A DNA stretch of 64,000 bases from Haloarcula sp. CBA1127. Lineage in GTDB: Archaea > Halobacteriota > Halobacteria > Halobacteriales > Haloarculaceae. Where the stretch lies: the NCBI RefSeq assembly GCF_001485575.1, contig NZ_BCNB01000001.1:124001-188000 (forward strand), written 5' to 3'. The notes beneath the pieces were generated by a model. The model searched no databases, was not told where the DNA came from, and was given only the letters and a program-made list of their open reading frames with translations. Positions 27,553 to 35,804 of the stretch are shown here, piece by piece. The position numbers and the translations under genes are program-made. The stretch's first letter is position 1. Each line of letters opens with the position of its first letter.

Positions 27553-27648
27553 AGTTGTGCTCTTTTCACTACCGCTAGTCCCGTATAGGAACTCAAACCC
27601 GCTCCAGGTATATGAAAGGTTCCCATCTATAATCGAAGAACACAAACT

Positions 27649-27658
27649 ATTATATATC
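27649..27658 (+). promoter_or_regulatory. TATA box of the sugar transporter ATPase gene
   Basis: TATTATATAT is centred about 30 bases ahead of the ATG at 27684, in the 131-base divergent region shared with the SelA-fold gene, which suggests coordinated control of the two. Confidence 0.5.
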
Positions 27659-27683
27659 TCTGTAGAACAATAACAGGTATCGC

Positions 27684-28814
27684 ATGGCACAGTTAGAGCT
27701 CGATAACCTTGTCAAGACGTTCTCCGACGGGAGCGACGAGGTTGTCGCTGTCGATACGGTGAATATGTCGCTAAACGACGGCGAGTTTCTGGTACTGGTC
27801 GGCCCATCCGGCTGTGGAAAATCGACAACCTTGCGGATGGTCGCCGGGCTTGAGACGGTAACTGAGGGCGATATTCTGATCGGAGACGAATCTGTTATCG
27901 GCACCGAGCCCCGTGACCGCGATATCGCGATGGTCTTTCAGAACTACGCGCTCTATCCACATATGACCGCAGAGGAGAACATGTCGTTCGGGTTGAAGAT
28001 GACGACGGATCTGGATACAGAGACGATTGAACAGCGTGTAACCGAGACAGCCGAGATGATGGGCATCGAGGACCTGCTTGATGATCCGCCAAAGGAGCTA
28101 TCCGGTGGCCAGCAACAGCGGGTGGCGCTCGGGAGAGCAATCGTCCGAGACCCGGCAGTGTTCTTGATGGACGAGCCACTGAGTAATCTGGATGCCAAAC
28201 TCCGGACCAAAATGCGGACCGAACTAAAGAGCCTCCAGAACGAACTCGACGTGACAACGATTTACGTTACCCACGACCAGACGGAGGCAATGACAATGGG
28301 CGACCGTATTGCTATTCTGGACGACGGCGTGTTACAGCAGGTTGGAACGCCGCTGGAGTGTTATCACCGTCCAGCCAATCGGTTTGTCGCCGGGTTCATC
28401 GGGTCTCCCTCGATGAACTTCATTCCTGCCGCTGTCGAGGACGGGTCGCTAGTGCATCAGGAGTTTACCTACGGGCTGTCCGCTGAAACCGCCGCCCAGC
28501 TCGACGGGCGCGAGGAAGTCATCCTCGGTGTCCGGCCCGAAGATATTCAGCTCAGCACCGCGACAGGCCCGGAGCAGACAGTTACCGCGACCGTCGACGT
28601 CGTCGAACCACTTGGGGACCTGTTTCACGTGTACGTGACTATCGACGGGCAGCAGTACACGGTCACCGTCGAGAATGGGTCAAACCTCGGGAATGGCACC
28701 ACGGTCGGATTGCGGTTCCCAGAGGAGGTCATCCATCTCTTTGATGCGGACTCCGGCACTGCGATCAAGAACAGTGAAACGGAAATCGACGAAGAAAGTC
28801 CGGTTGCAGCCTGA
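27684..28814 (+). CDS. Sugar ABC transporter ATP-binding protein (MalK/UgpC type)
   Basis: A 376-residue ATPase with Walker A GPSGCGKST (about 38-46), Q-loop FQNYALYPHM, signature LSGGQQQRVALGRA, Walker B VFLMDEPLSNLDAK and the switch His in VTHDQTEAM. A C-terminal TOBE regulatory domain follows (FIGSPSMNF, LGVRPEDIQLS). MalK-type subunits serve carbohydrate-uptake type 1 importers, so it should power the binding protein and permeases at 20504-23900. It is split from them by the hexosaminidase, deacetylase and SelA-fold genes, which supports one functional unit. Confidence 0.92.
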   Translation: MAQLELDNLVKTFSDGSDEVVAVDTVNMSLNDGEFLVLVGPSGCGKSTTLRMVAGLETVTEGDILIGDESVIGTEPRDRDIAMVFQNYALYPHMTAEENMSFGLKMTTDLDTETIEQRVTETAEMMGIEDLLDDPPKELSGGQQQRVALGRAIVRDPAVFLMDEPLSNLDAKLRTKMRTELKSLQNELDVTTIYVTHDQTEAMTMGDRIAILDDGVLQQVGTPLECYHRPANRFVAGFIGSPSMNFIPAAVEDGSLVHQEFTYGLSAETAAQLDGREEVILGVRPEDIQLSTATGPEQTVTATVDVVEPLGDLFHVYVTIDGQQYTVTVENGSNLGNGTTVGLRFPEEVIHLFDADSGTAIKNSETEIDEESPVAA

Positions 28815-29031
28815 TTTTTCTTATTCTGTAACGCTCGGTAGTACATGGCGTGAGAATATCCGAAAAGGATTCCCAGTGGTAGCGACGACCGAGAGATACC
28901 CAACGAGCCACTGGGAGAAGCAGCACGGAGCCGACCCGTTTTGCCAGCTCTGAGAGCAGGGCTGACGAGATGATCTGATGCGTGTTTTCAGTATTCAATA
29001 TTCCATCTCTGCGAGCGAGTATGGGAATTCG

Positions 29032-29046
29032 TTTCGTAATATGAAA
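29032..29046. promoter_or_regulatory. TTTC-N7-GAAA dyad, copy near the second IclR gene
   Basis: TTTCGTAATATGAAA is a near-perfect palindrome and matches the element at 16738 in its right half (ATGAAA). A related word sits 112 bases downstream at 29144. It could be a shared operator for the flanking IclR proteins. Confidence 0.4.
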
Positions 29047-29143
29047 TTTATTCGCGCACCCACCAGAAGTAGCTAGCGAGGCGCAGTCACTTGCTACATG
29101 AACTGTTGTCGTTGTGAGGCGTCAGGACCGTAACGGCGCTGCG

Positions 29144-29158
29144 TTTCGTAATACGACA
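29144..29158. promoter_or_regulatory. Degenerate second copy of the TTTCGTAATA dyad
   Basis: TTTCGTAATACGACA repeats the first ten bases of the element at 29032 exactly and has a changed right arm. Paired strong and weak sites are common for dimeric regulators; binding is not shown. Confidence 0.3.
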
Positions 29159-29173
29159 TCTACGTTTCCTTCA

Positions 29174-29197
29174 GATAACAGGCGTACAGATATTATC
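29174..29197. promoter_or_regulatory. GATAAC-N12-ATTATC dyad, first copy
   Basis: A symmetric element with arms GATAAC and ATTATC and a 12-base spacer AGGCGTACAGAT. The spacer shares its first nine bases with the second copy at 29358. It lies about 720 bases upstream of the IclR gene at 29910. Confidence 0.4.
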
Positions 29198-29357
29198 GGA
29201 GTGGTCGGCTTATCTACACTTCTCAGTAGACGGTCGAAAGTAGCGGCGAGACAGATGCAACCCTGACTGAGATTCAACACCTGTGAACAATCCTCACTGT
29301 AGGCCGGATGGTTACACTACGGATCTGGAGCGCGCGTACCGCAGAGATGCGCAGCAA

Positions 29358-29381
29358 GATAACAGGCGTACATCCGTTATC
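29358..29381. promoter_or_regulatory. GATAAC-N12-GTTATC dyad, second copy
   Basis: A perfect six-base inverted repeat around the spacer AGGCGTACATCC. Conservation of both arms and spacer between copies 184 bases apart suggests a specific binding site or a folded RNA element. No protein is assigned. Confidence 0.4.
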
Positions 29382-29879
29382 CATACTAGGCTCAGTCTGA
29401 GAGTTTCCGGTTGTAGGTGATAGTATCGGCGTTGGGGTGAAGACCAGTATCGAGGCGATACGAGAAGTGATTGTGGTTGTGCAAGGAGAGTACTGAGCAC
29501 GAACAGGGCGAATCGAAACGGACCGGGAGACTGTGACAGGACTAGTCCCGGTAACGCTGCTGTCCTCGTTATGTTCTCATTTGTATTTCGTATGCTGAGG
29601 CCGAGTTCAAGCTGATTGAACAGAGTGGTGTGCAGGAAAAGTGCCAGCGGCCGACATCTGCATCGGACGGAACTAGGACACCGGTACGACGCCGTCTTAC
29701 TCCGTTTCTCAGTGGCAATACAGTGATCAGTAGGTACGTAAACGGAACGAACGGAATTTAGGAGGGTTACTGGATTGCCGAGTTTTGGGTAGGTATATCA
29801 TGGTGCAGTCGCCGCCACGCCACTGGGAAGCCACCTAATAGCACAGTCCCCGGACACAGAATTCAATCTTGTTGAATAA

Positions 29880-29886
29880 TTTTATA
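29880..29886 (+). promoter_or_regulatory. TATA box of the second IclR gene
   Basis: TTTTATA is centred about 27 bases ahead of the ATG at 29910, consistent with leaderless transcription. Confidence 0.5.
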
Positions 29887-29909
29887 AACAGGTAGCCGAA
29901 TATACGCGT

Positions 29910-30662
29910 ATGACAGGACAAGGCCCGATAGAGTCCGCCGGGAGGGTGCTGGACATTATTGAAGCACTGAAAACGGAACAGGCACTCGGCGTCACTGAGC
30001 TGGCAGAGCGGGTGGAGATGCCCAAGAGCACGGTCCACGTTCATCTCTCGACACTCCAGAGCCGAGGCTACGTCGTTCAGGACCAGAACAAGGCGTATCG
30101 GCTGAGCTTGCGGTTTCTGGATATCGGGATGAAAGTCCGCGAGCGACAGGAAATGTACCAAGAGGTCGCACCGAAACTGAACGAGATAGCCGACGAAACT
30201 GATGAAAAAGCGTGGTGGATCGTCGAAGAGAACGGAAAGGCGGTCTTCTTGGCCAAAGCGCTTGGCAGTCGGGCGATTCAGACAAATTCACAGATTGGCC
30301 AGTACACCGAACTGTACAGGCTCGCTGGTGGCATGGCAATCCTCTCAGTGTTGCCGAAACACCGGCGGGAGACAATCCTCGAAAGCTACGAATACCCTCT
30401 CCCCGACGGTCGGGATCAGCAGGAACTCGAAGCAGAACTCGACGAGATTCAAGACCGCGGCGTCGCCTACGGCATCAACCAGTTCCTCGAAGGCGTAGCC
30501 GGCGTCGGTGCCCCGCTGGTAGACAACGCCGGCAACACGTACGGTGCCATCAGCGTCTCGGGACCGGCGAACCGGCTGGACTCGGAACGCATCGAAAACG
30601 AACTGACCGACCTCATCCGTGGAATCTCCGGCGAGCTACAGGTGAATCTCTCCTACCAGTAG
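29910..30662 (+). CDS. IclR-family transcriptional regulator
   Basis: A 250-residue IclR protein. The winged helix-turn-helix is at about residues 5-65 (LGVTELAERVEMPKSTVHVH), a linker helix follows (RFLDIGMKVRERQEMYQEV), and the effector domain contains ALGSRAIQTNSQIGQY, GVAYGINQFLEGVAGVGAPL and AISVSGPANRL. It is better conserved in type with the IclR at 42177 than with the one at 17136. It stands between the sugar cluster and the Liv importer, so its regulon could be either. The dyad-rich region directly upstream favours autoregulation or control of the sugar genes. Confidence 0.9.
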   Translation: MTGQGPIESAGRVLDIIEALKTEQALGVTELAERVEMPKSTVHVHLSTLQSRGYVVQDQNKAYRLSLRFLDIGMKVRERQEMYQEVAPKLNEIADETDEKAWWIVEENGKAVFLAKALGSRAIQTNSQIGQYTELYRLAGGMAILSVLPKHRRETILESYEYPLPDGRDQQELEAELDEIQDRGVAYGINQFLEGVAGVGAPLVDNAGNTYGAISVSGPANRLDSERIENELTDLIRGISGELQVNLSYQ

Positions 30663-30918
30663 TTCTACTGACTCGAACACTATTGATCTGGTAAGACACC
30701 TGTGAGACTGTTCAAATCCCTTCGGAATAACGCTGTAGCACGATAGGAGCCGATTCAATAGAATAGAACGCGCCATGTTATATATTGACACTCTAGTGGT
30801 CGCTACCGCTCGGCGCATGGGCTCGAATTATGGTCGTAAGCCCCCGTCTCGAACGGGGCGTTGCGCTATACGGCCCAGTGACCGGGATCTGGTCGATGTC
30901 TGCCGATTGTCGCCATAG

Positions 30919-31641
30919 TCAGTCAGTGACACCGACGCCGAGGTGTCTGTCGAGTACGTCCTCGTTGTCCTGAATCTCCGCCGCAGTCCCCTCGTGGACG
31001 ATCTCGCCCTTTTCGAGGATGTACGTATACTGCGAGACCTCCAGTGCGACCGGGATGTTTTGCTCGACAACCAGCACTGTGATACCCTGATCGTTCAGTT
31101 CGAGGATAAGGTCCTCTATCTGCCGGACGACATAGGGTGCGAGCCCTTCCGTCGGTTCGTCAAGTAACAACAGATCCGGGTCGGCAGTCAGGGCACGGCC
31201 GACCGCAAGCATCTGCTGTTCGCCACCGGAAAGGACCGACCCGTCCTTGTGTTCTCGCTCCGCGAGGTTCTCGAACATATCCAGTACGTCGTCGACTGAC
31301 GGCCCGTCAGGCGACTCAGCACCGATTTCACCCATTCTGAGGTTCTCTCGGACGGTCAGCTCGGGGAATATCCGTCGCTCTTCGGGAACGAATCCGATGC
31401 CGCTCCGGATCGTCGCCTCGGAGTTGAGTGTCGTGATGTCCTCGCCCTTGAACCTTATTGACCCACCAGTCGGGGTGATATTCCCAACAATCGACCGGAG
31501 CGTCGTCGTCTTGCCGACCCCGTTTCGCCCGACCAGCGACACAACGCTTCCGCGTTCGACATCCATCGAGACGCCCTGGAGCACCTCGGTCATCCCGTAC
31601 CCGGCCCGGACATCTTCGAGAGAGAGTAGCGGGTCAGTCAT
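30919..31641 (-). CDS. livF: Branched-chain amino-acid type ABC transporter ATPase LivF
   Basis: A 240-residue ATPase with Walker A GRNGVGKTT, signature LSGGEQQMLAVGRAL, Walker B LLLLDEPTEGLAP and the H-loop region VVEQNIPVAL, which has Asn-Ile in place of the usual sequence around His, as LivF proteins do. It is the last gene of a livK-livHM-livG-livF unit and overlaps livG by four bases (ATGA). It powers uptake of amino acids, amides or aromatic acids. Location beside a phenylacetate island suggests an aromatic ligand, which is inference. Confidence 0.9.
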   Translation of the reverse strand: MTDPLLSLEDVRAGYGMTEVLQGVSMDVERGSVVSLVGRNGVGKTTTLRSIVGNITPTGGSIRFKGEDITTLNSEATIRSGIGFVPEERRIFPELTVRENLRMGEIGAESPDGPSVDDVLDMFENLAEREHKDGSVLSGGEQQMLAVGRALTADPDLLLLDEPTEGLAPYVVRQIEDLILELNDQGITVLVVEQNIPVALEVSQYTYILEKGEIVHEGTAAEIQDNEDVLDRHLGVGVTD

Positions 31642-32402
31642 TCTCGAACACCACCGAGGTACGCATCGCGGACGTCCTCGTTGTTTGCGATCTCTTCAGG
31701 TGTCCCGCTTGCGAGTTCTTCGCCCCGAGTAAGGACGGTAATCCGGTCCGAGACACGCATCACGAGGTCGATATCGTGTTCGATGAGCATCAGCGACCGG
31801 TCTGAGAGGACGTCATCGATAAGGTTCATTGTGGCCTGTGTTTCCTCGCTACTCATGCCGGCGGTTGGTTCGTCAAGCATGATGAGATCGGGGTCTGTCG
31901 CCAGTACGAGACCCAGTTCGAGGCGACGCTGGTCGCCGTATGCCAGTGCCTCTGCGTGCTCGTCAGCCCGGTCTCGAAGGCCGATCTGCTCCAGTACCGT
32001 CCCAGTTTGCTTCGTAATCTCGTCGAAGCCGTTCTTATCACGGAACAGTGCCTCGCCGGAGTTGATCTCGTCACTGTGGACGGACTGGGCTGCCAGACGC
32101 ACGTTTTCTCGGACGGTGAGGCCGCCGAAAACATTCGTAATCTGGAACGACCGCCCCAGTCCGCGGCCGACCCGTTCGTGTGGCGCGACGTTTGTGATAT
32201 CCTCACCTTTGAACCGAACGACACCTTCTGACGGCGATAGTGCGCCAGTGATGAGATTAAACGTCGTTGTCTTCCCGGCCCCGTTTGGCCCGATAACGCT
32301 CCTGAACTCACCATCCGCAACCGACAGCGACACGTCGTCAACGGCGGTGAGCTTACCGAATCGCTTCGTCAGTCCGTCCGTTTCGAGTACAGTCTCAGTC
32401 AT
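31638..32402 (-). CDS. livG: Branched-chain amino-acid type ABC transporter ATPase LivG
   Basis: A 254-residue ATPase. It has Walker A GPNGAGKTT, the long LivG insert between the Q-loop and signature, the signature-equivalent ALAYGDQRRLELGLVLA, Walker B LIMLDEPTAGMS and the switch LIEHDIDLVM. It pairs with LivF on the fused permease. It overlaps livF by four bases and livHM by eight bases, so the genes form one operon. Confidence 0.92.
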   Translation of the reverse strand: MTETVLETDGLTKRFGKLTAVDDVSLSVADGEFRSVIGPNGAGKTTTFNLITGALSPSEGVVRFKGEDITNVAPHERVGRGLGRSFQITNVFGGLTVRENVRLAAQSVHSDEINSGEALFRDKNGFDEITKQTGTVLEQIGLRDRADEHAEALAYGDQRRLELGLVLATDPDLIMLDEPTAGMSSEETQATMNLIDDVLSDRSLMLIEHDIDLVMRVSDRITVLTRGEELASGTPEEIANNEDVRDAYLGGVRE

Positions 32403-34419
32403 CGCTTCTCACTTCCGGCTCATCCATATCTACGGACCCATCCGTGTTGTTGGCCGTCTCCAGTCGCTGTGCGACGAGGGACGGAATCGATACGATACCA
32501 CGTGGGACGAACAGCACGAACAGGATGAACATCGTCCCGATAATAAGCCGCCACTGGTTGGTGTACGACGAAAGGAATTCTTCGGCGCCGAAGAAGACAC
32601 CGGAGCCGATCATGGGACCGTACAGTGTGCCCATCCCACCGAACAGCGCAATGACGATGACCTCCCCTGAGTGGATCCAGTTGAGTGTCTGGTCCGGTGA
32701 AATGATGACAGTCGACGGACTGACGGCGAGGAGGCCGCCGGCCAGTCCAGCCATGCCGCCGCTGATGACAAACGCCCGGCGCTTGTATCTGTTGACGTCG
32801 TACCCGATAAACTCCGCTCGCTCTTCGCTTTCCCGAATCGACTGCAGAACACTGCCAAAGGGCGCGTTCATCATGCGCCGGGCGAACAGGAACGACAGCA
32901 CGGCGATGAGCAGGGCGAGATAGTAGAACACGAACTGCTGTCCGAGTTCGTAGCCGAGGAGCCCGAACTCGATGTTCGAGAGCGACGCCCCAACAGTACC
33001 GAGTCCGAGGAACGCCTCGAAGCCGAGCAGGCCGTCGCTCCCGCCGGTAAAGTCGAACTTGAACACAGCGCTGTAGAGCAGCTCCGCGAACGCCAGCGTG
33101 ATCATGGCGAAGTACACGCCGGAGACCCGAATCGAGAGGCTGCCGACGATCCAGGCCAGGGCGGCACAAATGAGAATCGCTCCGAGTAACACGACAAAAA
33201 CCGACTGCGAGTAGTGCAACATGACGAGCGCAGCGGTGTATGCGCCGACGCCGTAGAACATCGTGTGGCCCAGCGGGACCAGGCCGGCATAGCCCATCAC
33301 GATATCGAGACTCAGTGCGAAGATAGCCCAGATGAGGATCTCGTTGAGGACGACGAGGTAGTACTGATCCCCCATGAACAGAATCGCGATCGGGGCAAGC
33401 GCGAGCGCGACAACGGCGATGCCGCCGAGCCGTACCCGTGTGCTGTCTGCCAGTACCCCGCCGTACCCGCCGACGAGAATTTCGCCTTCGCCGTCTGACT
33501 CTTCACCCCGCGTTCCGAACAATCCCTGCGGTTTCACGAGCAACACCGCAATCATAAGCAGGTACACGGTCAGGCCTTCGAGATTGGGGACGCTCAGCGT
33601 CGTATCACCGAACGTGGCCAGGATAGTCCCATTGTAGGCCCGCATCAGCGTCTGGACGACACCGACGAGTAACCCACCGAAGACGGCCCCCCTGAAGCTA
33701 CCGAGGCCACCGAGGACGACGACAACGAATGCCGGAATAATGACGCTGTTCCCCATCCCGGTGTTCACGTTCTGGTAGCCGCCAAGGACAATCCCGGCGA
33801 CGGCGGCGAGCGCTGCACCGACGCCAAAGACCAGCGTGTAGTACTGGTCGATGTCAATGCCGACGTTCCGAACCATCTCGCGGTCCTGCGACCCGGCACG
33901 GATGATCATTCCGTACTTTGTCCGGTTCAGCAGGTACCACACCACTACCGCGAGCAACGCTGCGAAGACGATCATGAAATAATTATACACAGACACTTGG
34001 ACGCCCAGTATGGATACTGGTTGGCTCAGATACTCCGGGACAGCTAGCTGCCGTTGCTGTGTCCCCCAGATAAGACGGATCGCGTCATTGATGACGAGCA
34101 CAAGTCCGAACGTCAGGAGAATATGATACAGCGGGTCGCGGCCATACAGCGGCCGGACAGTCGTTCGCTCGATAGCGGCACCGATGAGACCAACGACGAC
34201 CGGTGCAACCACTATCGCGATCCAGAACCCAGTCCCCGCACCGAACGGCGCAATGATGCTCAGAGAAAAGTACGCACCGAGTGCGAACAGTTCGCCATGG
34301 GAGAAGTTGATCACGTCCATGACGCCGAAGATGACTGACAGTCCGGCGGCTAGCAGGACATACACCATCCCCAGGGTGAGGCCATTCAGCAGTTGTTCGA
34401 TGAAGTCGGCAGCAACCAT
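32395..34419 (-). CDS. Fused LivH-LivM permease of a branched-chain amino-acid type ABC transporter
   Basis: A 674-residue membrane protein combining two permease subunits usually encoded separately. Residues 1-about 305 are LivH-like (LTLGMVYVLLAAGLSVIFG, INFSHGELFALGAY, GLGSFRGAVFGGLLVG). After a hydrophilic linker rich in Gly and Glu (about 305-325), the LivM half follows (ALSLDIVMGYAGLVPLGHTM, YFAMITLAFAELLYS, ALFGGMGTLYGPMIG). The reading frame is continuous, so it is a fusion and not an assembly join. It should form the whole membrane channel by itself with LivG and LivF. Confidence 0.92.
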   Translation of the reverse strand: MVAADFIEQLLNGLTLGMVYVLLAAGLSVIFGVMDVINFSHGELFALGAYFSLSIIAPFGAGTGFWIAIVVAPVVVGLIGAAIERTTVRPLYGRDPLYHILLTFGLVLVINDAIRLIWGTQQRQLAVPEYLSQPVSILGVQVSVYNYFMIVFAALLAVVVWYLLNRTKYGMIIRAGSQDREMVRNVGIDIDQYYTLVFGVGAALAAVAGIVLGGYQNVNTGMGNSVIIPAFVVVVLGGLGSFRGAVFGGLLVGVVQTLMRAYNGTILATFGDTTLSVPNLEGLTVYLLMIAVLLVKPQGLFGTRGEESDGEGEILVGGYGGVLADSTRVRLGGIAVVALALAPIAILFMGDQYYLVVLNEILIWAIFALSLDIVMGYAGLVPLGHTMFYGVGAYTAALVMLHYSQSVFVVLLGAILICAALAWIVGSLSIRVSGVYFAMITLAFAELLYSAVFKFDFTGGSDGLLGFEAFLGLGTVGASLSNIEFGLLGYELGQQFVFYYLALLIAVLSFLFARRMMNAPFGSVLQSIRESEERAEFIGYDVNRYKRRAFVISGGMAGLAGGLLAVSPSTVIISPDQTLNWIHSGEVIVIALFGGMGTLYGPMIGSGVFFGAEEFLSSYTNQWRLIIGTMFILFVLFVPRGIVSIPSLVAQRLETANNTDGSVDMDEPEVRSDD

Positions 34420-34427
34420 TGTGCTAC

Positions 34428-35675
34428 CTACATCTCACAGCCGAGGTCACTGGCTGGTGGCAGCGTCTCCGAACCCGGGACCTGCTCAAGGAGTTCGACA
34501 TCCGCTGAGCCACCATCGCCTTCGACGATTTCAGCCATCCACGTCGGATTCGTGGCCTGATGGTCGCTCTCCCGAAGCGTAATGTCCCCCAGTACTGTTG
34601 TGAACGTGCCACCTTCGAGGGCGTCTCGGACATCTCCCGGTTCGGTGCTCCCAGCCTCGTGCATTCCCTTGGCCATCAGCCGCATCGAGTCGTAGCCGAC
34701 GCGGGCGAAGTTGCCGGGGTCTCTGTCGTTCTCACTGGAGTAGGCCTCAACGAACGCCTGATTGTCTCCCGTCTCGAGCGAGGGGTCGTACCGGGCGCCG
34801 CCAAAGGTGCCAACGCTGTTCGACCCAGTCCCGGCACGGACGCTCTGGAACGTCTGGGTCGGTCCAACAACAGCAATCTGGTCGGTGAGGCCCTGGTCCG
34901 CGGCCTGATTGGTGAAGTTCACCAGATCACCACCGGTCATCCCCAGCACGACCACGTCAGCGTCGGAGTTGCTGATCTGCGTGATGAAAGAGCCGTAGTT
35001 GCTTGCACCCAGCTCCGACGTTGATGTCCCGACTTCGGTGTAGTCGTCGCTGGCACTTTCCATACGCCTGCTCGTGCGGTTGTACACCGAGTCGCCGTAC
35101 GCGTAGTCCGCGTAGTGGAACCAGACGTTGTTCCCCAGATTGTTGACTGAATACGAGGATATCGCCTCGGCAATCTGTGCAGTGTTCGTTTCAAAACGGA
35201 ACACCCATTCGTTGCAGGCAGACCCAGTGATTGGAACCGCTGCACCGCCGGGGAAGTAGATATGCTCAGATTGCGCGGCAAAGTCGTTCAGCCCGAGCGC
35301 AACAGAGCTGGAAATCGCACCGAACACGAACTCTGCCCCCTCTTCCTGAACGACACGCTGAGCCTCGGACTGTGCAGCGCCAGCCTCGGTTTCTGTATCG
35401 CCCGTCACTAGCTCGAACTCGAAGTCGTAGTCGTCGTTGTTGTTTATTTCCGTTACAGCGAGTTCGGCCCCGGTGCGCTGGCCCGGCCCGAGAGAACTGA
35501 ACGGGCCAGTCATTGGGTTCAGACTCGCGACAGTCACTGCCGACTCGCCGCCTGTTGACCCGCCTTGACACCCGGCGAGGCCAAGCGCGCCGGCTGCCCC
35601 GGCGGCGGCGATGAACTGTCTCCGTGACCGGTCGATTCCCACAGTACTGTCTGGTGAGGTACCTTCGCTCGACAT
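34428..35675 (-). CDS. livK: LivK-type substrate-binding lipoprotein
   Basis: A 415-residue Tat-exported lipoprotein: SRRQFIAAAGAAG followed by lipobox LAGC and a Gly/Ser linker. The mature protein begins VTVASLNPMTGPFSSLGPGQ, a type I binding-protein start, with EFVFGAISSSVALGLNDFA and WFHYADYAYGDSVYN further on. The ATG at 35675 gives MSSEGTSPDS; the upstream extension is not family-like. It lies eight bases before livHM and is the first gene of the transport operon. Its ligand is unknown; aromatic acids or amides would fit the neighbours. Confidence 0.9.
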   Translation of the reverse strand: MSSEGTSPDSTVGIDRSRRQFIAAAGAAGALGLAGCQGGSTGGESAVTVASLNPMTGPFSSLGPGQRTGAELAVTEINNNDDYDFEFELVTGDTETEAGAAQSEAQRVVQEEGAEFVFGAISSSVALGLNDFAAQSEHIYFPGGAAVPITGSACNEWVFRFETNTAQIAEAISSYSVNNLGNNVWFHYADYAYGDSVYNRTSRRMESASDDYTEVGTSTSELGASNYGSFITQISNSDADVVVLGMTGGDLVNFTNQAADQGLTDQIAVVGPTQTFQSVRAGTGSNSVGTFGGARYDPSLETGDNQAFVEAYSSENDRDPGNFARVGYDSMRLMAKGMHEAGSTEPGDVRDALEGGTFTTVLGDITLRESDHQATNPTWMAEIVEGDGGSADVELLEQVPGSETLPPASDLGCEM

Positions 35676-35804
35676 AGGTTCATTATCTATTGTTAAGCAA
35701 ATCGTATTAAAGCCTTGCCCCCTGTCGGCGCGTCTCACGATGTTCGCTGCGTTCAGTAGCACGCTATCGCGTTCTGTCGCTCCCGCTTCCCGCCGCTGCC
35801 GTGA

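Larger units (their letters stand above)
28815..29909. other. Noncoding 1.1 kb region rich in repeated dyads
   Basis: No convincing gene was seen between the transporter ATPase and the second IclR gene. The stretch carries two copies of CGTTTCGTAATA (29030 and 29142) and two copies of the 16-base word AGATAACAGGCGTACA (29173 and 29357). Each is part of a larger symmetric element listed separately. The concentration of paired symmetric sites suggests a control region or an unannotated RNA, not simple spacer DNA. Confidence 0.5.

Noticed and set aside
30708..30730. GTTCAAATCC-like word suggesting a tRNA 3' end
   Set aside because: The flanks do not pair into a T-stem or acceptor stem and no anticodon arm is present.
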